Assembly (NCBI RefSeq): GCF_025457605.1
Contig: NZ_JAMZFY010000002.1
Coordinates: forward strand, 868,001 to 932,000
DNA: 64,000 nucleotides
Direction of reading: 5' to 3'
DNA from: Haloarcula laminariae
GTDB taxonomy: Archaea; Halobacteriota; Halobacteria; Halobacteriales; Haloarculaceae
Part shown: one piece after another, positions 51,910 through 60,961 of the stretch
Numbering within the stretch: the stretch's first letter is position 1
Layout of the letters: every line of letters begins with the position of its first letter
Made by a program: the position numbers and the translations under genes
The notes under the pieces: generated by a model
Seen by the model: only the letters and a program-made list of their open reading frames with translations
Database searches by the model: none
Told to the model about the DNA's origin: nothing

Positions 51910-52253
51910 CCGAGCGACTGTGCGTAGGAGCCGACCGCGTCGTCACCGGTCAGCGCGGACACGACTTCGTCCGCCTCGACAGCCAGTTCGTAGGCCGGTC
52001 GGCCCTTGCCGACCGCGTCCTCGGTCTCCGCCTTCGCCAACAGCCCGGTCTCCGATAGCGACCCCAGCGCCGAGATGACTTCCTGGCGCTCGATACCGCC
52101 GAAGGCGTCGCGTTCGATGTCGTCGAGGCGCTCCTTTGCCGTCTTGGTCACGTCGTAGGAGTGGGCCGGGGTCTCGTCAGCCGACGACAGCTCGGTGACG
52201 GAGAGCAGGACGAACTGCTCGAACGACTGGACCGAGTCGAGTGCCGTGTCCAT
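51906..52253 (-). CDS. Small winged-helix protein
   Basis: 115 aa. A winged-helix core (QFVLLSVTELSSADETPAHSYDVTKTAKERL...IERQEVISALGSLSETGLLAKAETEDAVGKGRPAYELAVEADEVV) resembles the C-terminal domain of Cdc6/Orc1 and PadR-like factors. Convergent with the previous gene. Likely a DNA-binding protein. Confidence 0.7.
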   Translation of the reverse strand: MDTALDSVQSFEQFVLLSVTELSSADETPAHSYDVTKTAKERLDDIERDAFGGIERQEVISALGSLSETGLLAKAETEDAVGKGRPAYELAVEADEVVSALTGDDAVGSYAQSLG

Positions 52254-52508
52254 ACGTGTAACTCCGCTGGCCGGTGTAAGAAAGTACTGAATCGGAACAA
52301 CGTGGCGGCCATCTGAACATTCATACGGGATGCCGGGACCACCCTGGGCCGGGGATGGACTCTGTCACTGTTTGCCGAACTCTTCGTCCGGATACGCCCG
52401 GAACGACAGAGAATATGATGATACTTATTCTGACACTGAAGCCCAGCCTTGGCTAAAGAACGACTCTACCCTGCCTAGAAAACAAGAAGAAACGTGTAAA
52501 ACTGCGTA

Positions 52509-52583
52509 TGGGTTCGGGCGGATTTGAACCGCCGGCCTCCTCCATGTCAAGGAGGTGTCATAACCGACCTAGACCACGAACCC
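52509..52583 (-). tRNA. tRNA-Val (anticodon GAC)
   Basis: 75 nt. Acceptor stem GGGTTCG/CGAACCC pairs fully. Anticodon stem CCTCC/GGAGG with loop TTGACAT (GAC reads valine codons GTC and GTT). T-arm GGCGG-TTCAAAT-CCGCC. CCA is not encoded, as in most archaea. Upstream of trpD and facing away from it. Confidence 0.92.
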
Positions 52584-52698
52584 TCGCTGCCTCGTGCAAC
52601 CATTGCTTGCCGGGGGGTACAATTGAAGGTTTCGAATTCGAACCCGCACGTCGTCTGTTGGTTCGGCCCACACGAGAGGGGGACAGCGACCCCGGTAG

Positions 52699-52725
52699 GC
52701 TTAAGTCAGTGTGCAGATTTGTACA
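52699..52725 (+). promoter_or_regulatory. trpD promoter region with a TGTACA box
   Basis: A TATA-like GCTTAAG (52699-52705) and, 15 bases later, TGTACA (52720-52725). TGTACA is the box bound by the methanogen repressor TrpY, but such a regulator has not been shown here; the match may be chance. Confidence 0.35.
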
Positions 52726-52757
52726 TCACAACACGAAAGAGAACATTGGTGACCACT

Positions 52758-53753
52758 ATGCAGGATTACATCGAGCGCGTTACGGACGGCGAGGACCTGA
52801 CACAGGGCGAGGCACGCGAGGTCGCGACGCTCGTCTTCGAGGAAGCAACCGAGGCCCAGATCGGGGCGCTGCTGTCGGCGCTGCGGGCGAAAGGGGAGAC
52901 GGAGGCCGAAATCGCGGGCTTCGCCCAGGGGATGCGGGACGCGGCACGGACCATCCAGCCCGACCGCGAGGGGCTGGTCGACACCTGCGGCACGGGCGGC
53001 GACGACTACGACACCATCAACGTCTCGACGACCAGCGCCATCGTCGCGGCCGGTGCGGGCGTCCCCGTCGCCAAGCACGGCAACTACTCCGTCTCCTCGT
53101 CGTCGGGCAGCGCCGACGTGCTGGAGGTCGCGGGGGTCGACGTGGACGCCGAGCCGCCGGCGGTCGAGGAGCGCATCGAGCGCGACGGCATCGGGTTCAT
53201 GCTCGCGCCGGTCTTCCACCCGGCGATGAAGGCCGTCATCGGCCCGCGTCAGGAACTCGGGATGCGAACCGTCTTCAACATCCTCGGGCCGCTGACGAAC
53301 CCCGCGGGGGCGCGTGCGCAGGTGCTCGGGGTGTACGACCCCGACCTCGTCCCGGTGCTGGCGGAGGCGCTTGCCCGCCTCGACACCGAGCGGGCCCTCG
53401 TCGTCCACGGGAGCGGGCTGGACGAGATCGCCATCCACGGCGAGACGACCGTGGCGGAAGTCACCGGCGACTCCATCTCCGAGTACACCATCACGCCGGC
53501 GGACCTGGGGCTCGAACAGCGCGACATCGAGGCCGTCGCCGGCGGGTCGCCCGAGGAAAACGCCGAGGACCTCCGCGGTATCGTCTCCGGCGAGGTCACC
53601 GGCGCGAAGCGGGACATCATCCTCGCGAACGCGGGCGCGGCTATCTACGTCGCCGGCGTCGCCGAGAGCCACGAGGAGGGCGTCGACCTGGCCCGTGAGG
53701 CCATCGAGTCGGGCGACGCGGCCGCGAAGCTGGAGGACCTGATAGGGGCATGA
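52758..53753 (+). CDS. trpD: Anthranilate phosphoribosyltransferase
   Basis: 331 aa from the ATG at 52758 (MQDYIERVTDGEDLTQGEAREVATLVFEEATEAQIGALLSALRAKGET). Transfers phosphoribose to anthranilate, second step of tryptophan synthesis. Motifs DTCGTGGDDYDTINVSTTSAIVAAG and KHGNYSVSSSSGSADVLE are typical. The stop overlaps trpF by four bases. First gene of a D-F-E-G operon. Confidence 0.95.
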   Translation: MQDYIERVTDGEDLTQGEAREVATLVFEEATEAQIGALLSALRAKGETEAEIAGFAQGMRDAARTIQPDREGLVDTCGTGGDDYDTINVSTTSAIVAAGAGVPVAKHGNYSVSSSSGSADVLEVAGVDVDAEPPAVEERIERDGIGFMLAPVFHPAMKAVIGPRQELGMRTVFNILGPLTNPAGARAQVLGVYDPDLVPVLAEALARLDTERALVVHGSGLDEIAIHGETTVAEVTGDSISEYTITPADLGLEQRDIEAVAGGSPEENAEDLRGIVSGEVTGAKRDIILANAGAAIYVAGVAESHEEGVDLAREAIESGDAAAKLEDLIGA

Positions 53754-54397
53754 CGCGCGTGAAAATCTGTGGCGTCACCACGGGCGAGGACCGCGACGCC
53801 GTCGTCGCGGCCGGCGCCGACGCCGTCGGCGTTATCCACGGCGTCCCGGTGGATACCCCCCGAGCGGTGGACGAGGCCACCGCCCAGTCACTCGTCGCCG
53901 GGGTGCCGCCGCTCGTCACGAGCGTGCTGGTGACGATGCCGACGACGGTTCAGGAAGCCGTCAAGCGCATCGACGAAATCGAACCCGACGCCGTACAGGT
54001 CCACGACGGGCTGGCGCCGGCGGAGCTGGGTGCGCTCTCCCGGCGCGTGAGCCAGCGGCTCATCGCGGTCGTCGACCCCGAGGCTGACGCTATCGCGGAC
54101 TACGCCGACCACGCCGACGCGGTGCTGGTGGACTCGCTCGACGCTGACGGCGCCGGCGGCACCGGCGAGACCCACGACTGGGAGCGCGCCCGCGACCTCG
54201 TTGCCGACCTTGCTGTCCCCGTGATTCTGGCCGGCGGGCTCACCCCGGAGAACGTCGCCGAGGCGGTTCGGACCGTCGAGCCGTTCGCCGTGGACACGGC
54301 GAGCGGTGTCGAATCGAGCGGCGGTGTGAAAGACCACGACGCGGTCCGTCAGTTCGTCGCGAACGTCGCGGCCGCCGACGGGGAGGCCGCGGTATGA
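53750..54397 (+). CDS. trpF: Phosphoribosylanthranilate isomerase
   Basis: 215 aa, one TIM-barrel: MTRVKICGVTTGEDRDAVVAAGADAVGVI (catalytic Cys in KICG), VQVHDGLAP, VILAGGLTPENVAEAV, FAVDTASGVESSGGVKDHDAV. Third step of tryptophan synthesis. Overlaps trpD and trpE by four bases each. Confidence 0.95.
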   Translation: MTRVKICGVTTGEDRDAVVAAGADAVGVIHGVPVDTPRAVDEATAQSLVAGVPPLVTSVLVTMPTTVQEAVKRIDEIEPDAVQVHDGLAPAELGALSRRVSQRLIAVVDPEADAIADYADHADAVLVDSLDADGAGGTGETHDWERARDLVADLAVPVILAGGLTPENVAEAVRTVEPFAVDTASGVESSGGVKDHDAVRQFVANVAAADGEAAV

Positions 54398-56007
54398 CCC
54401 TCGACATCTCCCGCGAACAGTTCGTCGAACACGCCGAGGCCGACCGGCCGGTGGTGGTGCGGGCCGCGGCCGACCTCGCCGTCGACGTCGAACCGCTGTT
54501 GGCCTACGCGGCGCTGTCGGGCCGGACCAGCGACACCGTGGGGAGCGACTACACCTTCCTGCTCGAGAGCGCCGAGAAGGTCGCCTCCAGCGACCCGGAC
54601 GGCGCCTTCGCTCCCGAGACTGACGACCGCCACGCCCGCTTTTCCTTCGTCGGATACGACCCGCGTGCGGTCGTCACGGTCACGGGCGACGACACCGAGG
54701 TCGAGGTGTTCGACGACCGCTACGCGGACCTCGTCACGACCGACGGCGGCGACGCCCTCGACGACCTCCGTGCGGCGATGCCAGACGTCGAGCTTCGGGG
54801 GTTCCCCGAGATGGACCGCCAGCACCTCGACGGCGGGCTCGTGGGCTTTCTCGCCTACGACGCCGTCTACGACCTCTGGCTCGACGAGGTCGGGATGGAG
54901 CGGCCCGACTCGCGGTTCCCGGACGCGCAGTTCGTCCTGACCACGTCTACCCTCCGATTCGACCACGTCGAGGACGCCGTCGAGCTCGTCTTCACCCCCG
55001 TCGTCCGCGCCGACGAGGACGCCGGCGAACGCTACGACGAACTGCTCGCCGAAGCCGAACGGGTCGAGTCGGCGCTGGCCGGGGCCGACGAACTCGACAC
55101 CGGCGGCTTCACCCGCGAGGCCGAGGTGGCCGGACCCCAGGACGAGTACGAGGACGCCGTCGAGACCGCAAAGGAGTACGTCCTCTCGGGCGACATCTAC
55201 CAGGGCGTCATCTCCCGGACCCGGGAGCTGTACGGCGACATCGACCCGCTGGGACTGTACGCGGCCCTCCGGGACGTGAACCCCTCGCCGTACATGTATC
55301 TGCTCGGCCACGACGACCTGAGCATCGTCGGCGCCAGCCCGGAGACGCTGGTCTCGGTGGCCGGCGACCGCGTCGTCTCGAACCCCATCGCGGGGACCTG
55401 CCCACGGGGGAACTCCCCCGTCGAGGACCGCCGGCTGGCCGGGGAGATGCTCGCCGACGGGAAAGAGCGGGCCGAACACACGATGCTGGTCGACCTGGCC
55501 CGAAACGACGTGCGACGGGTCGCCGAGGCCGGTTCAGTCCGCGTCGAGGAGTTCATGAACGTCCTCAAGTACAGCCACGTCCAGCACATCGAGTCAACCG
55601 TGACGGGGACGCTCGCGCCGGAGGCTGACGCCTTCGACGCCGCGCGGGCGACCTTCCCCGCGGGGACGCTCTCGGGTGCGCCCAAGATACGGGCGATGGA
55701 GATAATCGACGAGCTGGAACGCTCCCCGAGGGGTCCCTACGGCGGCGGCGTGGGGTACTTCGACTGGGGCGGGGACACCGACTTCGCCATCGTCATCCGG
55801 TCGGCGACGGTCGAGGCGGGGGTCGCGCTCCCCGGCGGCGACGGCGGCCCGGACCACGACCGCGTCACCGTCCAGGCCGGCGCCGGTATCGTCGCGGACT
55901 CGGACCCCGAGAGCGAGTACGTCGAGACCGAACAGAAGATGGACGGCGTGCTGGCGGCCGTCGAGCGAATCGAGCGCTTGCCTGACGGCGCGGAGGTTGA
56001 GCGATGA
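54394..56007 (+). CDS. trpE: Anthranilate synthase component I
   Basis: 537 aa. Chorismate-binding fold: NPSPYMYLLGHDDLSIVGASPETLVSV, IAGTCPRGNSPVEDRRL, MLVDLARNDVRRVAEAGSVRVEEFMNVLKYSHVQHIESTVTG, GAPKIRAMEIIDELERSPRGPYGGGVGYFDWGGD. N-terminal feedback region includes the LLESAEK segment. Works with trpG. Overlaps both neighbours by four bases. Confidence 0.96.
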   Translation: MTLDISREQFVEHAEADRPVVVRAAADLAVDVEPLLAYAALSGRTSDTVGSDYTFLLESAEKVASSDPDGAFAPETDDRHARFSFVGYDPRAVVTVTGDDTEVEVFDDRYADLVTTDGGDALDDLRAAMPDVELRGFPEMDRQHLDGGLVGFLAYDAVYDLWLDEVGMERPDSRFPDAQFVLTTSTLRFDHVEDAVELVFTPVVRADEDAGERYDELLAEAERVESALAGADELDTGGFTREAEVAGPQDEYEDAVETAKEYVLSGDIYQGVISRTRELYGDIDPLGLYAALRDVNPSPYMYLLGHDDLSIVGASPETLVSVAGDRVVSNPIAGTCPRGNSPVEDRRLAGEMLADGKERAEHTMLVDLARNDVRRVAEAGSVRVEEFMNVLKYSHVQHIESTVTGTLAPEADAFDAARATFPAGTLSGAPKIRAMEIIDELERSPRGPYGGGVGYFDWGGDTDFAIVIRSATVEAGVALPGGDGGPDHDRVTVQAGAGIVADSDPESEYVETEQKMDGVLAAVERIERLPDGAEVER

Positions 56008-56621
56008 GCGCCGACGCCGCGTCCGGGGCGGCCGACGACCAGCCCCGCGTCCTCTTTGTCGACAACTTCGACTCCTTCACCTACAACCTCGTCGAGTACG
56101 TCTCCGAACACGCCCGGACCGAGGTCGTCCGAAACACGGCTTCCCTAGAGGACGTACGCGCCTTCGAGCCCGACGCAATCATCATCTCCCCTGGGCCGGG
56201 TCACCCAAAGAACGACCGGGACGTGGGCGTGACGATGGACGTGCTTCGGGAAGTCAGTCCCGAGGTGCCGACGCTCGGCGTCTGTCTCGGCCTGGAGGCG
56301 GCCGTCTACGCCTACGGCGGGACCGTCGGCCGTGCGCCGGAGCCGATTCACGGGAAGGCCTTCCCCATCGACCACGACGGCGAGGGGGTCTTCGCCGGGC
56401 TGGAGCAGGGGCTACAGGGCGGGCGGTATCACTCGCTGATAGCCACCGAGGTCCCCGACGAGTTCGAGGTAACGGCCACGACGACGACCGAGGAGGGGAC
56501 CGAGCTCGTGATGGGCGTGCGCCACCGCGACTACCCCATCGAAGCTGTCCAGTTCCACCCCGAATCAGTGCTCACGGCGGTCGGGCACGACGTCATCGAG
56601 AACTTCCTCGCGGACCTCTAG
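56004..56621 (+). CDS. trpG: Anthranilate synthase component II (glutaminase)
   Basis: 205 aa. Class I glutamine amidotransferase: VDNFDSFTYNLVEYV, IIISPGPGHPKN, LGVCLGLEAA (nucleophile Cys) and FHPESVLT (catalytic His and Glu). Supplies ammonia to TrpE. Last gene of the operon. Confidence 0.96.
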   Translation: MSADAASGAADDQPRVLFVDNFDSFTYNLVEYVSEHARTEVVRNTASLEDVRAFEPDAIIISPGPGHPKNDRDVGVTMDVLREVSPEVPTLGVCLGLEAAVYAYGGTVGRAPEPIHGKAFPIDHDGEGVFAGLEQGLQGGRYHSLIATEVPDEFEVTATTTTEEGTELVMGVRHRDYPIEAVQFHPESVLTAVGHDVIENFLADL

Positions 56622-56815
56622 AGGACGCCGAAGCCGAGCAGGCTCAGCAGCCACAGCACCGCGACGGCGATGATGGCGATGATGACGAGCCGCCACGCGA
56701 CTTTCATCACCAGGCGACCGACGAGCAGGACGACCGCGAGCAGGACGAGACCGATGAGTACCGCCGGAACGGTGCCGATCCCACCGAGTTGTAACAGGCC
56801 GAGCATACTCCCCAT
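56618..56815 (-). CDS. Small two-span membrane protein
   Basis: 65 aa from the ATG at 56815 (MGSMLGLLQLGGIGTVPAVLIGLVLLAVVLLVGRLVMKVAWRLVIIAIIAVAVLWLLSLLGFGVL read in parts): two hydrophobic helices joined by the short basic stretch GRLVMKVAWR. The last four bases overlap the trpG end. The longer frame upstream is Cys/Arg-rich and not convincing. Confidence 0.6.
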   Translation of the reverse strand: MGSMLGLLQLGGIGTVPAVLIGLVLLAVVLLVGRLVMKVAWRLVIIAIIAVAVLWLLSLLGFGVL

Positions 56816-57388
56816 GACACGAACCGGACACAAATACTTCGTGGCTCGCTCGGCGGCCGTGCAACCAACCTGATTCGCCACGCGGCGCGCACCGCAAGAC
56901 GGCGCCGGTCCGCACAACAAACCGCAAGACGGCGTCGCGTCTGACGGCGCCGCGGCTGGCAACATTTGCCGAAACTCGGCCGCGAATCTCCACCCGAAAC
57001 CCCCGCTAGTTTCCACTGGATTTCCGGGCTCTATCCGGCGGTTTTCCTCCCCGGAGCTCCACTTTCACTGCGGTCTGCTCACCATTATTAGCTAACCTAC
57101 GTTGCTAGTGGTTACACGCGGCTCTGCCGGACGGGTCGCCGCGTACGACTCACGCGGGGCGTTGTAGATTACACCCACACCGACACACCGGTATATCGCT
57201 ACAGCGACCCGTATCACACTGACCGTAGTCGCGACTCTCCGCCGACTGCGGCCGCCACCGAGCGCAGAAAAACAACCATTATACGATACCGATGAATACG
57301 TATTCGCCGTCAGAAATGACCGGAACATGGAACACGCCAGAACGGGGTATAGCCCGACAGCGCCACGCTGTCGCCGGAGGACAGACGC
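56816..57388. other. Gene-free region upstream of the ribonucleotide reductase
   Basis: 573 bp without a supported gene. The 14-mer ACCGCAAGACGGCG occurs at 56891-56904 and 56921-56934 (30 bp apart). A TATA-like ATTATACG lies at 57278-57285, and the perfect 12-bp palindrome GAATACGTATTC at 57294-57305, between that TATA and the reductase start; likely promoter and operator. Confidence 0.5.
57294..57305. promoter_or_regulatory. Palindrome downstream of the reductase TATA box (candidate operator)
   Basis: GAATACGTATTC, a perfect 12-bp palindrome 9-16 bases after ATTATACG and about 85 bases before the reductase ATG. A repressor site is the simplest reading. Confidence 0.35.
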
Positions 57389-60300
57389 ATGAGTAAGGGC
57401 GAACTCGGCGCCGACGACCTCACGCTTCCCATCAAGCGAACCGAGGGGGACACGCTCGAAGACCGGCTGACAGGAAACGCCTACAACAACATCCTGCCCG
57501 CCCGGTACCTTCGCAAGGACTCGAACGGGGACCTCGTCGAGGAGCCCGAGGACCTCTTCGAACGGGTCGCGAAGAACGTCGCCCTCGCCGAGGCCGTCTT
57601 CGAGGCGGACAAGCAGGACCTCGAAATCACGGTCACGCCCGACCAGGTCAAACCCGACCACCCGCGCCGGGACGAGCTCGCGGCCGAGGTCTTCGGTAAG
57701 GGGACCACCGTCGACGACGACGCCGAGACGACTCTCTCTGTCTACAACGTCAACAAGTTCGCCTACGACACCGTCGTCCCGGAGCTGCCCGACTCGGTCC
57801 GGGACCACGTCGAGACGACGGCCGACACGTTCCAGACGCAGATGGAGCACCTCTCGTTCATGCCGAACTCGCCGACGCTGATGAACGCCGGCGACGAGCT
57901 CCAGCAGCTCTCTGCGTGTTTCGTCGACTCGCCGGCCGACGACATCGACGACATCCACCAGACGGCCAAGGAAGCCGCCCAGGTGTTCCAGTCCGGCGGC
58001 GGGATGGGCTACGCGTTCTGGAAGCTGCGCCCCTACGGCGACCCCGTCGGCTCGACCGGCGGCATCGCCTCCGGTCCCATCACGTTCATGCGGACCTACG
58101 ACCAGATGTGCGAGACCATCGCTCAGGGCGGCGCCCGACGGGGCGCCCAGATGGGCGTCATGCGCGTCTCCCACCCGGACGTCATCCAGTTCATCCACGC
58201 CAAGAACAAGGACGTCTCCCTGGCCGAGACGCTGCGCCTGAACGACCCCGACGACTTCACGCACAACTCCTTCGCCGAAGCCCTCGAAGAGGCCCGCGAC
58301 CTCATCGACGACGACGGGAAGGTCCCGAAACACCTCCGCAACGCCGTCGAGGGCCACCTCTCGAATTTCAACATCTCTGTCGGTATCACCGACGACTTCA
58401 TGGAGGCCTACAAGAACGGCGAGGAGTTCACCTTCACCAACCCGCGCACGGAGGAGCCCCACATCGCCACCGCCGAGACCAAGGAGCTGTACGACATGTT
58501 CGACCTCGGCGAGTACGTCGAGGTCGGCGAAGTGCTCTCGATTCCGGCGGAGAAGCTGTTCGAGCGTATCGTCCAGGGCGCCCACGAGAACGGCGAACCG
58601 GGCGTCATCTACCTCGAACGCGTCAACAAGCAACACTCCTTCGACGTCGAGGAACACCCCGAGCACCAGATTCTCGCCACGAACCCCTGCGGCGAGCAGC
58701 CCCTGGAGGAGTACGAGGCCTGTAACCTCGGCCACATCAACCTCTCGACGCTCGCGTCGCTCGACGCCCCAGACTACCGCGTCTGGGCCGACGAGCACGG
58801 CGACGCGTACGACTCCCGGGAAGCGGCCATCTCGGCGTTCCTCGACGAGGCGCTCGACATGGACGAACTCGACGACCGCATCGAGACCGGGACGCGCTTC
58901 CTCGAGAACGTCGTCACGATGTCCGACTTCCCGGTCGAGAAAATCGAGCAGAAGGTTCGCGAGATGCGGAAGATCGGCCTGGGCATCATGGGGCTGGCCC
59001 AGCTGTACATCCAGCTCGGCGTCGAGTACGGCTCCCCCGAGGCCAACGAGATCGCCCGCCAGGTGATGCGCCACATCAACCACGGCTCCAAGCAGGCCAG
59101 CCACGAACTGGCCGAGGACCGTGGGACCTTCGAGGAGTGGGACAACTCCAAGTACGCCGACCCCACCGAGTACGCCGAGTGGTTCGAGAAACAGACCGGC
59201 GAGGACGCCGAGGACTGGGCCGACGGCTACCCCATCCGGAACCACAACACGACGACCATCGCGCCCACCGGCACCACGTCGATGATCGGCAACACCACCG
59301 GCGGGTGTGAGCCCATCTACAACGTCGCCTACTACAAGAACGTCTCCGACGACGTCCAGGGCGACGAGATGCTCGTCGAGTTCGACGACTACTTCCTCCG
59401 CGCGCTGGAGGAGAACGGCATCGACGTCGAGGCCGTCAAGGAGGAGGCCCAAGAGCAGATGGCCAACAACGAGTTCGACGGCGTCGACGGGCTGACGACG
59501 GTGCCCGACGCGCTGGGTGAGCTGTTCGTCACCACCGGCGACCTCTCGGCGCGGGACCACGCCGGCATCCAGGTCGCCTGCCAGGAGGGCGTCGACTCCG
59601 CCATCTCGAAGACGGTCAACGCCCCCAACGACTCGACCATCGAGGACGCCGCCGAGGTGTTCCAGTACATCTACGACCACGGCGGCAAGGGCGTCACCTA
59701 CTACCGCGACGGCACCCGCAGCAAGCAGGTGCTGACCACGCGGGCCCAGAACACCGAGTTCTCCGACATGGACACCGAGGAACTGGTCGCCCAGCTCGAG
59801 GAGATGTTCGGCGACATCGAGGGCTTCCTCGAGGACGACGCGGTCCAGGCCGCCCTCGACGAGTCCGTCCAGGGGATGCTGTCGGCCGCCGACGGCGAGG
59901 AGAGCGAGTTCGCCCGCAAGCGCTCCCGCCCCGACGTGCTCCACGGCGTCACCCAGCGCATCGACACCGGCTACGGGAAGCTGTACGTCAACATCAACGA
60001 GGACCCCGAGGCCGAGCGACCGTTCGAGCTCTTTGCCAACATCGGGAACTCCGGCGGCTTCACCGCCTCCTTCACCGAGGCGCTGGCAAAGACCATCTCG
60101 ACGGCGCTGCGCTCGGGCGTCGACCCCGAGGAGATAGCCGACGAGCTACAGGGCATCCGGTCGCCGAAGGTCGCCTGGGACAAGGGCGAGCAGATTCAGT
60201 CCATCCCGGACGCCATCGGCACGGCCCTGCGGCGCTACCTCGACGGCGACGTCGACAAGGCCTACCCGCAGCAGGTCACGCTTGAGGAGACCGCCGGGGA

Positions 60301-60523
60301 AGATGAGCGGAAGGCCAGCAGCCGCCAGACCGACGGCGGCCCGCAGGCAGGCGACGCTAACGTACAGACGGACGCGGGCCCGCAGGCCGACGCCGGGCAG
60401 GACGCCCAGCAGGACCTCATCGACGCCGGCGAGAGCCCGGAGTGTCCCGAGTGTGGCTCGATGTCGCTGTACTACTCGGAGGGGTGCAAGACCTGCGAGT
60501 CCTGTGGCTGGTCCGAGTGCTGA
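57389..60523 (+). CDS. nrdJ: Adenosylcobalamin-dependent ribonucleotide reductase (class II)
   Basis: 1044 aa. Makes deoxyribonucleotides without needing oxygen. Motifs: FMPNSPTLMNAGDELQQLSACFV (first redox Cys), GGGMGYAFWKLRPYG, NPCGEQPLEEYEACNLGHINLS (thiyl Cys and Glu), PTGTTSMIGNTTGGCEPIYN, TYYRDGTRSKQVL. The C-terminus has a Gln/Gly-rich linker (about 965-1010) and a Cys-rich tail (CPECGS...CKTCESCGWSEC) for redox regeneration. No intein. The opposite strand is open over most of the gene, but this is codon bias. Confidence 0.96.
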   Translation: MSKGELGADDLTLPIKRTEGDTLEDRLTGNAYNNILPARYLRKDSNGDLVEEPEDLFERVAKNVALAEAVFEADKQDLEITVTPDQVKPDHPRRDELAAEVFGKGTTVDDDAETTLSVYNVNKFAYDTVVPELPDSVRDHVETTADTFQTQMEHLSFMPNSPTLMNAGDELQQLSACFVDSPADDIDDIHQTAKEAAQVFQSGGGMGYAFWKLRPYGDPVGSTGGIASGPITFMRTYDQMCETIAQGGARRGAQMGVMRVSHPDVIQFIHAKNKDVSLAETLRLNDPDDFTHNSFAEALEEARDLIDDDGKVPKHLRNAVEGHLSNFNISVGITDDFMEAYKNGEEFTFTNPRTEEPHIATAETKELYDMFDLGEYVEVGEVLSIPAEKLFERIVQGAHENGEPGVIYLERVNKQHSFDVEEHPEHQILATNPCGEQPLEEYEACNLGHINLSTLASLDAPDYRVWADEHGDAYDSREAAISAFLDEALDMDELDDRIETGTRFLENVVTMSDFPVEKIEQKVREMRKIGLGIMGLAQLYIQLGVEYGSPEANEIARQVMRHINHGSKQASHELAEDRGTFEEWDNSKYADPTEYAEWFEKQTGEDAEDWADGYPIRNHNTTTIAPTGTTSMIGNTTGGCEPIYNVAYYKNVSDDVQGDEMLVEFDDYFLRALEENGIDVEAVKEEAQEQMANNEFDGVDGLTTVPDALGELFVTTGDLSARDHAGIQVACQEGVDSAISKTVNAPNDSTIEDAAEVFQYIYDHGGKGVTYYRDGTRSKQVLTTRAQNTEFSDMDTEELVAQLEEMFGDIEGFLEDDAVQAALDESVQGMLSAADGEESEFARKRSRPDVLHGVTQRIDTGYGKLYVNINEDPEAERPFELFANIGNSGGFTASFTEALAKTISTALRSGVDPEEIADELQGIRSPKVAWDKGEQIQSIPDAIGTALRRYLDGDVDKAYPQQVTLEETAGEDERKASSRQTDGGPQAGDANVQTDAGPQADAGQDAQQDLIDAGESPECPECGSMSLYYSEGCKTCESCGWSEC

Positions 60524-60590
60524 CGTAGCCACCGCCGCGGCCAACTGGAGCGTGTGACACCGGAGCCGTACTTCGCCGCCGCCCGCTTTT

Positions 60591-60881
60591 CTATTCCATT
60601 TCGACGACTTCGTAGACGCCGTCGACAGTCGTGAACTCGACCGTCGCCTCGATTTCGCTCCCCTCCTCGGCGCCCTCGTCAGCGACGAGCGTCACCGGCG
60701 TGATGGGGTCGCGCTTGAAGAAGGCGACCACCCGCTCGATAACCGACGGTTTGCCGCCCTCCCGGCAGACGAGGAGGTAGCGGGACTCGGCCAGTTCGGC
60801 GACGGTCCCGTCGAGTTCGTAGTCCCCGTGTTCGTCGGGCCCGACGACGTGGATGACCTCCCCCGTTATCTCTCTGGGCAT
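60591..60881 (-). CDS. Small conserved protein, possible OB/beta fold
   Basis: 96 aa from the ATG at 60881 (MPREITGEVIHVVGPDEHGDYELDGTVAELAESRYLLVCREGGKPSVIERVVAFFKRDPITPVTLVADEGAEEGSEIEATVEFTTVDGVYEVVEME in parts). Strand-rich, acidic, no metal motif. The frame upstream is proline/arginine-rich. Unknown. Confidence 0.55.
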   Translation of the reverse strand: MPREITGEVIHVVGPDEHGDYELDGTVAELAESRYLLVCREGGKPSVIERVVAFFKRDPITPVTLVADEGAEEGSEIEATVEFTTVDGVYEVVEME

Positions 60882-60961
60882 ACTCGCTGCTCGTGGCCGA
60901 GGCGGATGGGTGTTTCTGGTCGGGGGCGCCGTCGTCGCGCACGGGCCGACTGCGGCCGCGA

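Noticed and set aside
57092-59944. A 950-codon open frame on the minus strand
   Set aside because: It is the antisense of the ribonucleotide reductase. High G+C at third positions keeps this frame open; its composition is Val/Leu/Asp/Gly-rich without motifs.
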